Source of the DNA: Kribbella rubisoli
GTDB taxonomy: Bacteria > Actinomycetota > Actinomycetes > Propionibacteriales > Kribbellaceae
DNA: 64,000 nucleotides
Reading direction: 5' to 3'
Assembly: GCF_004217145.1 (NCBI RefSeq)
Contig: NZ_SHKR01000014.1
Coordinates: 124,001 to 188,000, forward strand
Shown in pieces: positions 8,964-16,663 of the stretch. The position numbers were made by a program, and so were the translations under genes. Under the pieces are notes generated by a model. That model made no database searches and had not been told where the DNA came from. It saw nothing but the letters and a program-made list of their open reading frames with translations. The number at the start of each line of letters is the position of its first letter. The stretch's first letter is position 1.

Positions 8964-9323
8964 ATGGCCATCTTCAGCAAGTCATTCGACGAGCCTGACG
9001 AACGACGTTCGCCGGACAAGACGACAGTCGACGTCGTGAAGTTGCCGGGCGCCAGCGTCGCCCGGCTCACCGTACAACCGGGCTGGCGCTGGTCCGAGTG
9101 CATCCAGCCCGTCGTCGGTGGCGAGGCCTGTCAGGTCCGCCATGTGGGGGCGCTGCTTTCCGGCGAGATGGAGATCGTGCACAACGACGGCACCAAGGCG
9201 CAGTTGGTGCCAGGCACGGCGTACGTCATCGAGCCGGGACACGACGCCTGGGTCGTCGGCAACGGGCCTGCGGTCGCCCTGGAGTTCGAGTCACTCGCGG
9301 CGGAGACGTACGCGAAGGCCTGA
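8964..9323 (+). CDS. Cupin domain-containing protein
   Basis: The 119-residue protein is a single small beta-barrel cupin. It has the conserved GWRWSECIQPVVGG, RHVGALLSGEMEI and PGTAYVIEPGHDAWVVGN stretches. The metal-site histidines are incomplete (RHVG, GHDAW), so catalytic activity is uncertain. The start is ATG 8964 with AGGGAGGG just upstream; an upstream in-frame start lacks this. It stands alone, divergent from the methyltransferase and convergent with the next gene. Confidence 0.85.
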   Translation: MAIFSKSFDEPDERRSPDKTTVDVVKLPGASVARLTVQPGWRWSECIQPVVGGEACQVRHVGALLSGEMEIVHNDGTKAQLVPGTAYVIEPGHDAWVVGNGPAVALEFESLAAETYAKA

Positions 9324-9340
9324 CGCGAGCACAGGGCTTG

Positions 9341-10552
9341 TTACGACGGCCTACGGGCGATGACGTACAGGCGGCGGGTGGTTTCGGCGCGGGCGGCGAT
9401 CGGGCCGCGGAGGTACCACTCGACGTCCGTCAGGCCGGCGGCCTCGACGATGTTCACGACCTGGGTCGGGTCGTAGAGGACGTAGTCCAGGTTGACCTCA
9501 TGGCCGAGGAACTCCTCGACGTGGCGGACCTCCGCGCCGGCGTGGAGTGCGAGCACCAGCCAACCGCCGGGATCGAGCGGACGAGTCAGGGCGGCGATCG
9601 CCTCCGGAAGCTCCGACGCGGCGAGGTGGATGAGCGAGTACCAGGCGAGCACTGCGGCCCAACCGGAGCTGGTCGGCGGACGGCCGAGCCGACGGAGATC
9701 CCCGACCTCGAACATGCGATCCGGGAAGCGCCGCCGCGCCTCGGCGACCATCTCCGGCGAGATGTCGACACCGGTTGCGTCAACGCCGTAGTCGGCCAGG
9801 TACGCCGTGATGTGCCCGGGCCCCGAGCCGACCTCGACCACCGGGAGACCGTTGGCCTGGGCAACGACCCGGTCGAGCAGCCACCGCTCGAAGGGCAACC
9901 CGTCGAGTTCGTGGAGCAGCTCATCGGCGTACGCCGTCGCCACCGCGTCGTACGACGAACGCACCCGGGCGTCACGCGCTTCGGTGCCGTCGGCGATGAC
10001 CGTGTCGCGGTCGACCGACTCGACGACAGCGATCGCTTCCTCTTCGGGCACCGGGCCGAGGAGGTGGATCCATCGGCGGTCGTGCTGACCGGCGCGGCGC
10101 TCCAGCTCACGCACCAGCGGCTCGGGGCGTGCGGCCATCCGCCGCAGGCACGCCTCCACGTCGGTCCGGTCGTCGAACTTGTGGATCCGCTCGGTCCGCG
10201 TCCGCAGCTCACCAGGCGCCTGCGCACCACGCAGCAGCAACACCGTGATCAGCGCTCGCTCGTCCGGCGCGAGCTCGAGCTTCTCGTCGAGGGTCTGGTG
10301 GTACTTCAGCGTCCGGCGACCGGTGTCGACCCAGACGATCCGCAGCAGCTCGCGATCCCGCAGCGACCGCGCGACCCGCTCAACGGTCCCCTGGTCGTAG
10401 TCGACGACCGGATCCCGGTTGCTGGTCTGATTGCACGCCGTCCGCAGCGCGTTAGCGGTGAGCGGGTACGACGCCGGCACGGTCGCCTGCTTCTCCAGCA
10501 AGCTCCCCAGCACCCGCTGGTCCTCAGCATCCAGAACAGGAAGGTCACTCAC
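9341..10552 (-). CDS. DUF480 (YceH-like) domain fused to a class I methyltransferase
   Basis: Two domains are visible. Residues about 6-170 match the DUF480/YceH winged-helix pair (LDAEDQRVLGSLLEKQATVP, then YPLTANALRTACNQTSNRDPV). Residues about 190-400 form a SAM methyltransferase with motif I VVEVGSGPGHITAYLADYG near residue 236 and a DISPEMV motif. DUF480 proteins usually stand alone, so the fusion suggests a nucleic-acid or repressor-like module guiding or sensing a methyl transfer. The target is unknown. It lies 52 bp downstream of a small zinc-binding gene and could share its transcript. Confidence 0.88.
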   Translation of the reverse strand: MSDLPVLDAEDQRVLGSLLEKQATVPASYPLTANALRTACNQTSNRDPVVDYDQGTVERVARSLRDRELLRIVWVDTGRRTLKYHQTLDEKLELAPDERALITVLLLRGAQAPGELRTRTERIHKFDDRTDVEACLRRMAARPEPLVRELERRAGQHDRRWIHLLGPVPEEEAIAVVESVDRDTVIADGTEARDARVRSSYDAVATAYADELLHELDGLPFERWLLDRVVAQANGLPVVEVGSGPGHITAYLADYGVDATGVDISPEMVAEARRRFPDRMFEVGDLRRLGRPPTSSGWAAVLAWYSLIHLAASELPEAIAALTRPLDPGGWLVLALHAGAEVRHVEEFLGHEVNLDYVLYDPTQVVNIVEAAGLTDVEWYLRGPIAARAETTRRLYVIARRPS

Positions 10553-10604
10553 GTGGCTGACCTTAGTTCCCTCCTGGTGCCAGCGAGGAGCAGCGGATGG
10601 GTGA

Positions 10605-10853
10605 TCAGCCAGGTTGGTACGTCTCCGGAAGCGTCAATGGCTCGAAGGCGGTGCCGTTGCAGGCTGCGCACAGGGCGTCGTCCAGGATGCCGGAACCGGC
10701 GCACTGGGTGCACAGGCCGTCATGCCAGGTCTGATCGGTCAGCGAGTGGTGGGGGCGCGGGTAGTGGGTGTCAGGCAGGTAACACTCGGCGCCGGTGTGG
10801 GCGTGCACACGACCGCACAGGTCCTTGCCCAGGCCTCTCGGCTGTTCGTTCAC
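10605..10853 (-). CDS. Small zinc-ribbon protein (DnaJ-like CxxCxGxG pair)
   Basis: This 82-residue protein carries CTQCAGSG and CAACNGTAF, a pair of CxxCxG motifs like one half of the DnaJ zinc domain, plus a Cys/His-rich N-terminal half. A structural zinc site is likely; no function is recognised. GTG 10853 is preceded by GAGGAG nine bases upstream. It is the third gene of a minus-strand series, DUF6504-HEPN-this, that begins at an SOS-type operator, so damage-inducible expression is possible. Confidence 0.75.
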   Translation of the reverse strand: MNEQPRGLGKDLCGRVHAHTGAECYLPDTHYPRPHHSLTDQTWHDGLCTQCAGSGILDDALCAACNGTAFEPLTLPETYQPG

Positions 10854-10890
10854 GGTCGGGATCTCCTCAAGTACCTCAGCGCCAGACTCG

Positions 10891-11364
10891 TCAGCTGGCT
10901 TGCATCCAGGGTTGGGTCAGAACGGACTGCGGGTCGGTGGTGGCCGTGAGCACCGGGGTGGTGGACAGTCGCAGGCTGGCCTCCACCTGGCCGTAGAACG
11001 TGTCGACCGCACGGACCAGATCGTCGGCCTCGCGGGTGGTGACGGCACGCTCCAGGCCCGCCTCGGCGGCGGCACGCTGGGAGGCACCGGCGGCGAAGAA
11101 CGTCGCCCACTCGCCGAACTCCGGCGCGACCTCGGCCAGCAGCACCCAGGCGTTGCGCTGCACCCGGCGGCGGCTGCCCGAGCGGACCGGGCGAGCGCGG
11201 ACGGCGAGCACCGCGGCCGCGACCCGGAGCGCCGCGACGTGGGCGCTCGAGTAGCGGATCAGGTGGTCAGTGGTCTCCGTGGCCTCGACCAGCGCGGCAC
11301 GGGCACGGGACAGCTCTCGGCTGGCCGCGCCGGCAGCTGCCGGCGACACCGGTGAAACAGTCAT
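10891..11364 (-). CDS. SAV_6107-type HEPN domain protein
   Basis: The 157-residue, all-helical protein matches the SAV_6107 HEPN family (SRARAALVEATETTDHLIRY at the start and FGEWATFFAAGAS in the middle). HEPN domains often act as RNases or nucleic-acid-linked helpers. An R-x4-H arrangement (RYSSAH) is present, but in the N-terminal third, which is not the usual position of the catalytic motif, so activity is unproven. The ATG (11364-11362) overlaps the DUF6504 stop as ATGA, indicating coupling. Conserved near the dcw region in streptomycetes, to my knowledge. Confidence 0.82.
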   Translation of the reverse strand: MTVSPVSPAAAGAASRELSRARAALVEATETTDHLIRYSSAHVAALRVAAAVLAVRARPVRSGSRRRVQRNAWVLLAEVAPEFGEWATFFAAGASQRAAAEAGLERAVTTREADDLVRAVDTFYGQVEASLRLSTTPVLTATTDPQSVLTQPWMQAS

Positions 11365-11771
11365 CGGTCGGTCACCCTCTCCAGTTGCCAACGACCCGAG
11401 ACCGGGTCGTGGGCGAGATCGAACAACTCACGGCGGCCATACCGGCCGGAGCCGGCTTCCACCCTGAACACCGTGCGCTCCGGTCCCCAGTCGGCATCCA
11501 GCACCCCGACAGCGGCCGAGCAGGCTTCGGCGACCATGGCCGCGTCGATCCGGGCCGGCAACACGTCGGACTGCGCCGGGCGCTGGGCGCGCGGGTCGTG
11601 GATGGCCCCCGGGCCGATGACGCCGCGCTCCCACCAGACGGCGGTCTCGGTCCACTGGGACCTGAGTGCGGTGACCCGCCAGAGGCGGCCGCGCCAGAGG
11701 AACTGGTCCGGGGTCTCGATGCCGTCCACGAACACCGAGTGCACCTCGACTGCGTCGTCGAACTCCCACAT
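11361..11771 (-). CDS. DUF6504 family protein
   Basis: The 136-residue protein starts MWEFDDAVEVHSVF and contains PDQFLWRGRLWRV and a C-terminal WQLERV strand, the pattern of DUF6504, a small beta-rich domain. To my recollection this domain is found next to, or fused to, Y-family polymerase/ImuB-type proteins in actinobacteria, which fits the LexA-like box upstream. The start is ATG 11769-11771 with GGAGG nine bases before it; the longer upstream frame is not protein-like. It is first gene of the coupled operon and is preceded by a roughly 240-nt untranslated leader. Confidence 0.8.
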   Translation of the reverse strand: MWEFDDAVEVHSVFVDGIETPDQFLWRGRLWRVTALRSQWTETAVWWERGVIGPGAIHDPRAQRPAQSDVLPARIDAAMVAEACSAAVGVLDADWGPERTVFRVEAGSGRYGRRELFDLAHDPVSGRWQLERVTDR

Positions 11772-11995
11772 GGCCCATCGCCTCCTCTGTACGCCGCCTG
11801 TAATCGATGGCAGTCCCTGTTTCACTGCCGGGTCCGAGGCCCGGCGGGTGAGCCCGGGGTGGGGGTCGAGGTCCACCCCGGTGCCCGGCCCGCCGGGACC
11901 ACCGGATTCCGATGCGGCCGCAACTCCGCACCGGAGCCGTCCAGCTGTCCGGCTCACCCCGGTCCGGCCTCCCGACGAAACCGGGGCCGAGGTAA

Positions 11996-12011
11996 TCGAA
12001 CATCTGTTCGA
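11996..12011. promoter_or_regulatory. LexA-type SOS box
   Basis: The palindrome TCGAACATCTGTTCGA matches the Gram-positive and actinobacterial LexA consensus TCGAAC-N4-GTTCGA without mismatch. It starts nine bases downstream of the -10 hexamer of the minus-strand promoter, so it would cover the transcription start of the DUF6504-HEPN-zinc operon and repress it when bound by LexA. Confidence 0.85.
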
Positions 12012-12019
12012 ACACTGGA

Positions 12020-12049
12020 AGCGTATCGTCGCCCGCCGACAATCGTCAA
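12020..12049 (-). promoter_or_regulatory. Promoter of the DUF6504-HEPN operon
   Basis: TTGACG (12044-12049) and TACGCT (12020-12025), read on the minus strand with an 18-bp spacer, form a good sigma-A-like promoter directly upstream of the SOS box. The predicted start is near 12013. Confidence 0.7.
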
Positions 12050-12126
12050 CGGCCCGTAATTCCGGCGCGTCGCCACGCGACGTCGCCGGACGCCAGACTG
12101 GAAAGCCCGGGACGGAAGGACGAACG

Positions 12127-12690
12127 ATGCGGAGACGGGCGGCAGGAATCACCGCGGCGGCGGTTGCCATCGCGGTCGCGGCGGTCGCGCTGCCGCTCTT
12201 CCAGCCGTGGCGGCTGCTCACCGACACGGTCGTCGACGAGGCGCTGCCCGGCACTGCTCCGATCTCCATGACTTCATCGTCGACCACGCCACCGACAGTT
12301 TCTGCGCACGCGGCAAAACCGACGCCGGTTGTCAAGCCCCGGCCGAAGGTTCTCCTGACCGGGAAGCTGATCACTCACGAACACCGGACGTCCGGCACCG
12401 TCGCCGTGCTCGCCCTGCCGGACGGCAGCCGGGTGCTGCGGATCGAGAACCTCGACACCTCCGACGGCCCCGACCTCAAGGTGTGGCTGAGCGATGCCGA
12501 GGTGGTCGCCGGCCGCGCGGGTTGGCATATCTTCGACGACGGCGCTTACCGGAGCCTGGGCAGCCTCAAGGGCAACCACGGCAATCAGAACTATCCGATC
12601 CCGGCGGAAGTGAAGCTCGGGGACTTCCGCAGCATGGTGATCTGGTGCGACCGCTTTAACGTGTCGTTCGGCGCGGCCACGCTCGCATAA
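12127..12690 (+). CDS. DM13 domain-containing exported protein
   Basis: The 187-residue protein has an N-terminal hydrophobic anchor or signal (about residues 6-27), a Thr/Pro-rich linker, and a DM13 domain from about residue 76 onward. The domain shows LLTGKLITHEHRTSGTVAVL, a DGPDLKVWLSD motif, GNQNYPIP, and a terminal IWCDRFNVSFG strand with the domain's cysteine. DM13 has been proposed to be a redox or cytochrome-like domain. It is probably extracytoplasmic. The ATG at 12127 has GGAAGGA seven bases upstream; the longer frame upstream has no start signals. The stop codon forms part of the next gene's -10 box. Confidence 0.88.
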   Translation: MRRRAAGITAAAVAIAVAAVALPLFQPWRLLTDTVVDEALPGTAPISMTSSSTTPPTVSAHAAKPTPVVKPRPKVLLTGKLITHEHRTSGTVAVLALPDGSRVLRIENLDTSDGPDLKVWLSDAEVVAGRAGWHIFDDGAYRSLGSLKGNHGNQNYPIPAEVKLGDFRSMVIWCDRFNVSFGAATLA

Positions 12691-12693
12691 GCT
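12688..12693 (+). promoter_or_regulatory. Leaderless-type -10 box of the YbaK gene
   Basis: TAAGCT is followed by exactly seven bases and then the GTG start of the YbaK-like gene. Its first three bases are the TAA stop of the DM13 gene. The spacing predicts transcription starting at or next to the GTG. Confidence 0.6.
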
Positions 12694-12700
12694 CAGTCGG

Positions 12701-13171
12701 GTGAGCAGTCATCCCAATGTGCAGAAGGTTGCCGACGCGCTCGCGGCGGCAGGCGCCACCGGCGAGATCGTGATCCTGGACGAGGCGGTGCCGACGGCGG
12801 CTGCCGCGGCGGCCGAGCTCGGCTGCGAGGTCGGCGCGATCGCGAACAGCCTGATCTTCAACGGCGACGGTGCACCGGTTCTCATCCTCACCTCGGGCGC
12901 GCACCGCGTGGACACCGCGAAGGTCGCCGCCGAGCTCGGGATCGCCAAGCTGAAGCGAGCCACCCCGGAGTTCGTGAAGGAGCACACCGGTCAGTCGATC
13001 GGCGGCGTCGCCCCGGTCGGGCACCCGGGCCGCGTCCCGACGTACGTCGACGCCGCGCTCGAGCAGTACGACGTGATCTGGGCCGCCGCCGGAATCCCGC
13101 ACTCGGTCTTCCCGACGACGTACGACGAGCTGCTCAAGCTCACCGAGGGCAGGCCCGTCACGGTCAACTGA
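12701..13171 (+). CDS. YbaK/EbsC-type aminoacyl-tRNA deacylase
   Basis: The 156-residue protein belongs to the YbaK/ProX/INS superfamily, which hydrolyses mischarged aminoacyl-tRNAs such as Cys-tRNA(Pro). The family lysine lies in the strand around SLIFNGDGAPVLILTSGAHRVD, and the C-terminal loop IGGVAPVGHPGRVPTYVD carries the GGxxPxGH motif. It has no ribosome-binding site; a TAAGCT box seven bases upstream suggests a leaderless mRNA. It converges on the next gene and the two overlap by eight bases. Confidence 0.9.
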   Translation: MSSHPNVQKVADALAAAGATGEIVILDEAVPTAAAAAAELGCEVGAIANSLIFNGDGAPVLILTSGAHRVDTAKVAAELGIAKLKRATPEFVKEHTGQSIGGVAPVGHPGRVPTYVDAALEQYDVIWAAAGIPHSVFPTTYDELLKLTEGRPVTVN

Positions 13172-13889
13172 GTACGGCGGGAATCGCCGTACTCACAAAC
13201 CGCCGGGTCAGCACGCCTCGGCGGTGCCGCCACCACGGCAACGTCCGAGGCGCTGGTCCGTAGCGGCGTGCCCTGATGTCGTCGATCACCGACGCGGGAG
13301 CACCGAGACCGGGCAGTACGTCGAGCGCGGCGCGCTTGGTGATGAGGTCGCCCGTCGCCAGAGTCACGTGGGCACGGGCGAGCGTGAGCAGGCTGAGGTC
13401 GACCCAGATGTCGGCGTACCAGTTGGTGCGCTTGCGGGTCGCCGGGAGCCAGAACTCCCGCAGGTCCCGCCGGACGAAGGCGAAGAGCTCCTCGTCGGTT
13501 GTCGCCGGCAACAGCTCGGCGGGCGTCGGACCGAACAGCGTGCGGTTGCCGATGGCAAGCTCTCGCCGAGTCACCGGAGTCACCGGGCGGTCGAAGTACC
13601 GCTTCTGAGCAAACGTCGGATGCCGCACGGAGAGGTCGGCCAGGTCCGTCATGTAGGAGCAATGCAGCTTTGCAGCCAGTGGTGAGTTGCGGATCAGTTG
13701 CCGGTGGACGTCGGCGACAGCGGGCGGAGGCGGTGACGACGTCACGACGATCACGTCCAGGTCGCTGCGGCCCAACTGGTAGTCCCCCAGTGCCAGTGAG
13801 CCGTGCAGCCAGACCGCCTCGACTGCGGCAACTTCTCGTACTGACGTGACGAAGCCGTCCAGCAGTTGCTGGACGGCTTCGTCGATCAC
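13164..13889 (-). CDS. Nucleotidyltransferase-domain protein (aminoglycoside adenylyltransferase-like)
   Basis: The 241-residue protein has the Pol-beta-type nucleotidyltransferase signature GSLALGDYQLGRSDLDVIVV at residues 30-49, with the two catalytic aspartates. A helical C-terminal domain like that of streptomycin/spectinomycin adenylyltransferases follows. The substrate is unknown and resistance should not be assumed. The start is GTG 13887-13889 with a TAGTCT box seven bases upstream and no ribosome site, so a leaderless mRNA is likely. It follows the amidase gene on the same strand by ten bases. Confidence 0.82.
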   Translation of the reverse strand: MIDEAVQQLLDGFVTSVREVAAVEAVWLHGSLALGDYQLGRSDLDVIVVTSSPPPPAVADVHRQLIRNSPLAAKLHCSYMTDLADLSVRHPTFAQKRYFDRPVTPVTRRELAIGNRTLFGPTPAELLPATTDEELFAFVRRDLREFWLPATRKRTNWYADIWVDLSLLTLARAHVTLATGDLITKRAALDVLPGLGAPASVIDDIRARRYGPAPRTLPWWRHRRGVLTRRFVSTAIPAVLS

Positions 13890-13896
13890 GTGCGAC

Positions 13897-13902
13897 AGAC
13901 TA
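13897..13902 (-). promoter_or_regulatory. Leaderless-type -10 box of the nucleotidyltransferase gene
   Basis: TAGTCT on the minus strand lies seven bases before the GTG. Its TAG is the stop codon of the upstream amidase gene, the same arrangement as at 12688. Confidence 0.55.
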
Positions 13903-15831
13903 GATCGCCGGTCGGACGTCTACGTCGGCAGCCCGTACGTAGGCCATCCGGTGGCCGAACCAGATCTGGTAGTACTTGTCCTTGCCGAGCACCTGGACGT
14001 GGTCGGTCGGCGGCTGCCCGTCGAACGTCACGGCCCGGTAGTAGTCCGTCTCGATGTTCAGGTCACCGACCGGGTAGGACTGACCCGCGGCGATCGAGTA
14101 CTGCAACGGCGTCACCGTCTGGTACGGGATGCCGGTCGGGTACGCCGACTGCTCCGGGTACGCACGTCCGTAGACGGGCACCGACGCGAGACCGGCCTTC
14201 GGCTTCACGACCAGACCCGGCTTGGCGAAGGCATCCGGTGCGTTGGCCGGGCTCTTGAACCAGCCCAGCGCACCCAGGTACCAGACCGCCACCCAGTCGC
14301 CCTGACGCTGCGCCACGACGTACTGCGAACCCGCTGCGGCCCGCGAGCCCATGTCGGACACGTCAGTGGTGCCATCGATCCCGTTCGGGTGCAGTCCGAT
14401 GTCCTTGACCAGCGGGGCGTTGTCGTCCGGCGACTGACGCAGGTACACGAAGTTGGTGCCCTGCGGCGTGCACGTGGTGTTCGGTGCGTCGCAGTTGGAC
14501 ACGACCTGGATGTTGTTCGCGAAGCCCGGCTTGATCGTCACGATCGAACCGGCGCGGACCGGGAAGACCTTGTGTCCGTAGATCGGCGCACCGAGCAGGT
14601 CGAAGTAGTGCTCCCAGTCCCAGTACGGTCCCGGGTCCCAGTGCATGCCGGAGACCGTGGACGGGACCGTGCCCGGCACCTGGTCGTGGCCGATGATGTG
14701 CGCGCGGTCGAGCGGGATGTTGTTCTTCGCGGCCAGGTACTTCACCAGCTTGGCCGAGTTGCGGTACAGCGACTCGGTGAACCAGGTGGCGCCCTGCGGT
14801 GCGAAGCCCTCGTGCTCGATGCCGATGCTGTGCATGTTCACGTACCAGTTACCGGCGTGCCAGGCGACGTCCTTGGCCTTCACGTGCTGCCAGGTGTGTC
14901 CGTCGGACGACCGCATGGTGTAGTTCCAGCTCACGTACGTCGGGTCCTGCACGAGGTTCAGCACGCCCTGCCAGGTGCCCTCGGTGTCGTGGATGACGAT
15001 GTAGTCGATCTTGCCGGTCTTCGGCCGATTGGCGAGGTCGTGGTTGCCGTAGTCACCCGCCGTACCGAAGGTCGAGTACGGCGCCGGCAGCCACTCGCAG
15101 CCGAGCGTCGGCGGGCACTCCACGTCCGACTTCGACGGCTGTACTCCGGCCGGCAGCGGCAGCTTGCCGACCTGTGCCTTGTCCGGCTTGACCGCGACGG
15201 CCGGCATTACGATCTGCTGGCCGGTGTTCGTCGTACGGGCGGCGCCTTTGGCCATGATCGAGTAGACGTCGTCGGCGAACCCGGCAGCGCCGACCTTGTC
15301 GCCGGACTCGGCGTACGACGCCACTGCGCCGTACCACTCGGCCGGTGAGGTGGTCGCGCCGACCGGCAGGCCGAGCGACTTCTGGTACGACGCCAGCACC
15401 GCGGCGCCGCCGTTGATGTTCGCGGTGACGTCGGTGCGCAGCGAGGACGCGTCCAGCCCGGTCAGCTCGGACGCCTTCTTCAGCGTCTGCAGCGACTCGG
15501 CGGTGGCGACCTTCTGCTTGCCGGACAGGTCGGCTACCTCGGACGCACCCAGCGAGGTGAGGTGCATGGGGCCGTAGCCGCCTGACGTGCTCGGCGCGCC
15601 GGCGTGGTCGTCCCAGCGCGACTCGGCGTACGAGACCGCGAGCAGGACGGACTCCGGTACGCCGTACTTCGCAGCGGCCGCGCTGTACGCCGTGGCGGCG
15701 ACGGCGGACGGTGCGGGCTTGGCAGGCGCAGGCGACGCCTCGGCGGGTGGACCTCCCAACGACACGCCGACCAGGGCGGCCGGCAGCGCTACCGCAGCGA
15801 GTGCGGCAAGAATCTTCGGACGACGCAGCAT
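13900..15831 (-). CDS. Secreted N-acetylmuramoyl-L-alanine amidase (PGRP/Amidase_2) with N-terminal lysozyme-like domain
   Basis: The 643-residue product carries a signal peptide (about 1-33, cleavage near AEASPAPA). Next is a transglycosylase-like helical region (about 45-190; AAAAKYGVPESVLLAVSYAESRWD). The zinc amidase domain spans about 270-410, with the ligand-containing motifs YIVIHDTEGT, SIGIEHEGFA and HIIGHDQVPG. The C-terminal part (about 430-643) is beta-rich and SH3-like, probably for wall binding. It should cleave peptide stems from peptidoglycan outside the cell. It is expressed alone, divergent from DUF4126. Confidence 0.93.
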   Translation of the reverse strand: MLRRPKILAALAAVALPAALVGVSLGGPPAEASPAPAKPAPSAVAATAYSAAAAKYGVPESVLLAVSYAESRWDDHAGAPSTSGGYGPMHLTSLGASEVADLSGKQKVATAESLQTLKKASELTGLDASSLRTDVTANINGGAAVLASYQKSLGLPVGATTSPAEWYGAVASYAESGDKVGAAGFADDVYSIMAKGAARTTNTGQQIVMPAVAVKPDKAQVGKLPLPAGVQPSKSDVECPPTLGCEWLPAPYSTFGTAGDYGNHDLANRPKTGKIDYIVIHDTEGTWQGVLNLVQDPTYVSWNYTMRSSDGHTWQHVKAKDVAWHAGNWYVNMHSIGIEHEGFAPQGATWFTESLYRNSAKLVKYLAAKNNIPLDRAHIIGHDQVPGTVPSTVSGMHWDPGPYWDWEHYFDLLGAPIYGHKVFPVRAGSIVTIKPGFANNIQVVSNCDAPNTTCTPQGTNFVYLRQSPDDNAPLVKDIGLHPNGIDGTTDVSDMGSRAAAGSQYVVAQRQGDWVAVWYLGALGWFKSPANAPDAFAKPGLVVKPKAGLASVPVYGRAYPEQSAYPTGIPYQTVTPLQYSIAAGQSYPVGDLNIETDYYRAVTFDGQPPTDHVQVLGKDKYYQIWFGHRMAYVRAADVDVRPAI

Positions 15832-16015
15832 GATGTTCTCCTGAACCCCTCGGGCGGGTGCCGGTCACACAGACTGGCAGCCTAGTCACTGTGAGTCGAG
15901 GCGACGCGGATGTCAACGGTTAACCAAAACTCACGTACGAGGGTTCGATACTGACGAAAACGTGGGTCGTGAACTACGGCCACTGAGGGTTACCGGAAAG
16001 GGTGCGGGCAGGACA

Positions 16016-16663
16016 GTGGAAGCGCTGCCGTTGGCGATCACGACTGGCTGGGCCAGTGGCGTGAATGCCTATGTCTGCGTGCTGATTCTCGGTCTGCTGG
16101 GCCGGTTCGCCGGCGCCGACGACGTGCCGCACGCCCTGACCACGACACCGGTGCTGATCGCAGCGGGTGTTCTCTTCGCGTTCGAGTTCGTCGCCGACAA
16201 GATCCCGTACGTCGACTCCGCGTGGGACGCGATCTCGACGGTGATCCGGCCGACGATCGGCGCGATCCTGGCCGCGATGCTGTCCGGCGAGGCGAGCACA
16301 CTGCACCAGGCGATCATCGCGACGACAGGCGGTCTGGTGGCGCTGCTCTCGCACACGGTGAAGGCCAGTCTGCGGCTGGCGATCAACACCTCCCCCGAGC
16401 CGGTCACCAACATCGCCGCGTCCTCCGGTGAGGACGTCGCGGTCGCCAGTGTGGTGACGCTGGCCGCCTTCCACCCGGAGGCCGCGCTGATCGTCGCGAG
16501 TGTCCTGCTGATCCTCGGACTGATCGGGGTGTATTTCGCGTTCCGGTTCATCCGGCGCGGGTATCGCAGGTTCAAGGCCTGGCGCGAGAGACGAAGTACC
16601 CCTGCAACTGGGAGCAGTGCTGCCTTGCCTGACCGGGGTGGAGGGGTGGGGGAAGAAAAGTAA
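16016..16663 (+). CDS. DUF4126 family membrane protein
   Basis: From the GTG at 16016 the 215-residue protein begins VEALPLAITTGWASGVNAY, the standard DUF4126 opening. It has about five hydrophobic segments and ends in a basic tail. I prefer this start because family members begin here, although the AGGA upstream is only two bases away; GTG 15962 is an in-frame alternative. The family's function is unknown, with resemblance to small membrane transporters. Its TAA overlaps the next ATG by one base, so the two are coupled. Confidence 0.82.
   Translation: MEALPLAITTGWASGVNAYVCVLILGLLGRFAGADDVPHALTTTPVLIAAGVLFAFEFVADKIPYVDSAWDAISTVIRPTIGAILAAMLSGEASTLHQAIIATTGGLVALLSHTVKASLRLAINTSPEPVTNIAASSGEDVAVASVVTLAAFHPEAALIVASVLLILGLIGVYFAFRFIRRGYRRFKAWRERRSTPATGSSAALPDRGGGVGEEK

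Larger units (their letters stand above)
11772..12126. other. Divergent intergenic region with SOS operator
   Basis: This 355-bp gap separates DUF6504 (minus) from the DM13 gene (plus). It contains the SOS box and promoter listed below. It also holds a GC-rich leader of about 240 nt before DUF6504 with several short inverted repeats, but no convincing small ORF. Frames crossing it have arginine- and glycine-rich, non-protein-like translations. Confidence 0.6.

Noticed and set aside
11361-12374. Extended DUF6504 frame crossing the SOS box
   Set aside because: The upstream 200 codons are not protein-like and would place coding sequence over a good promoter and LexA site; the ATG at 11771 has a ribosome site.
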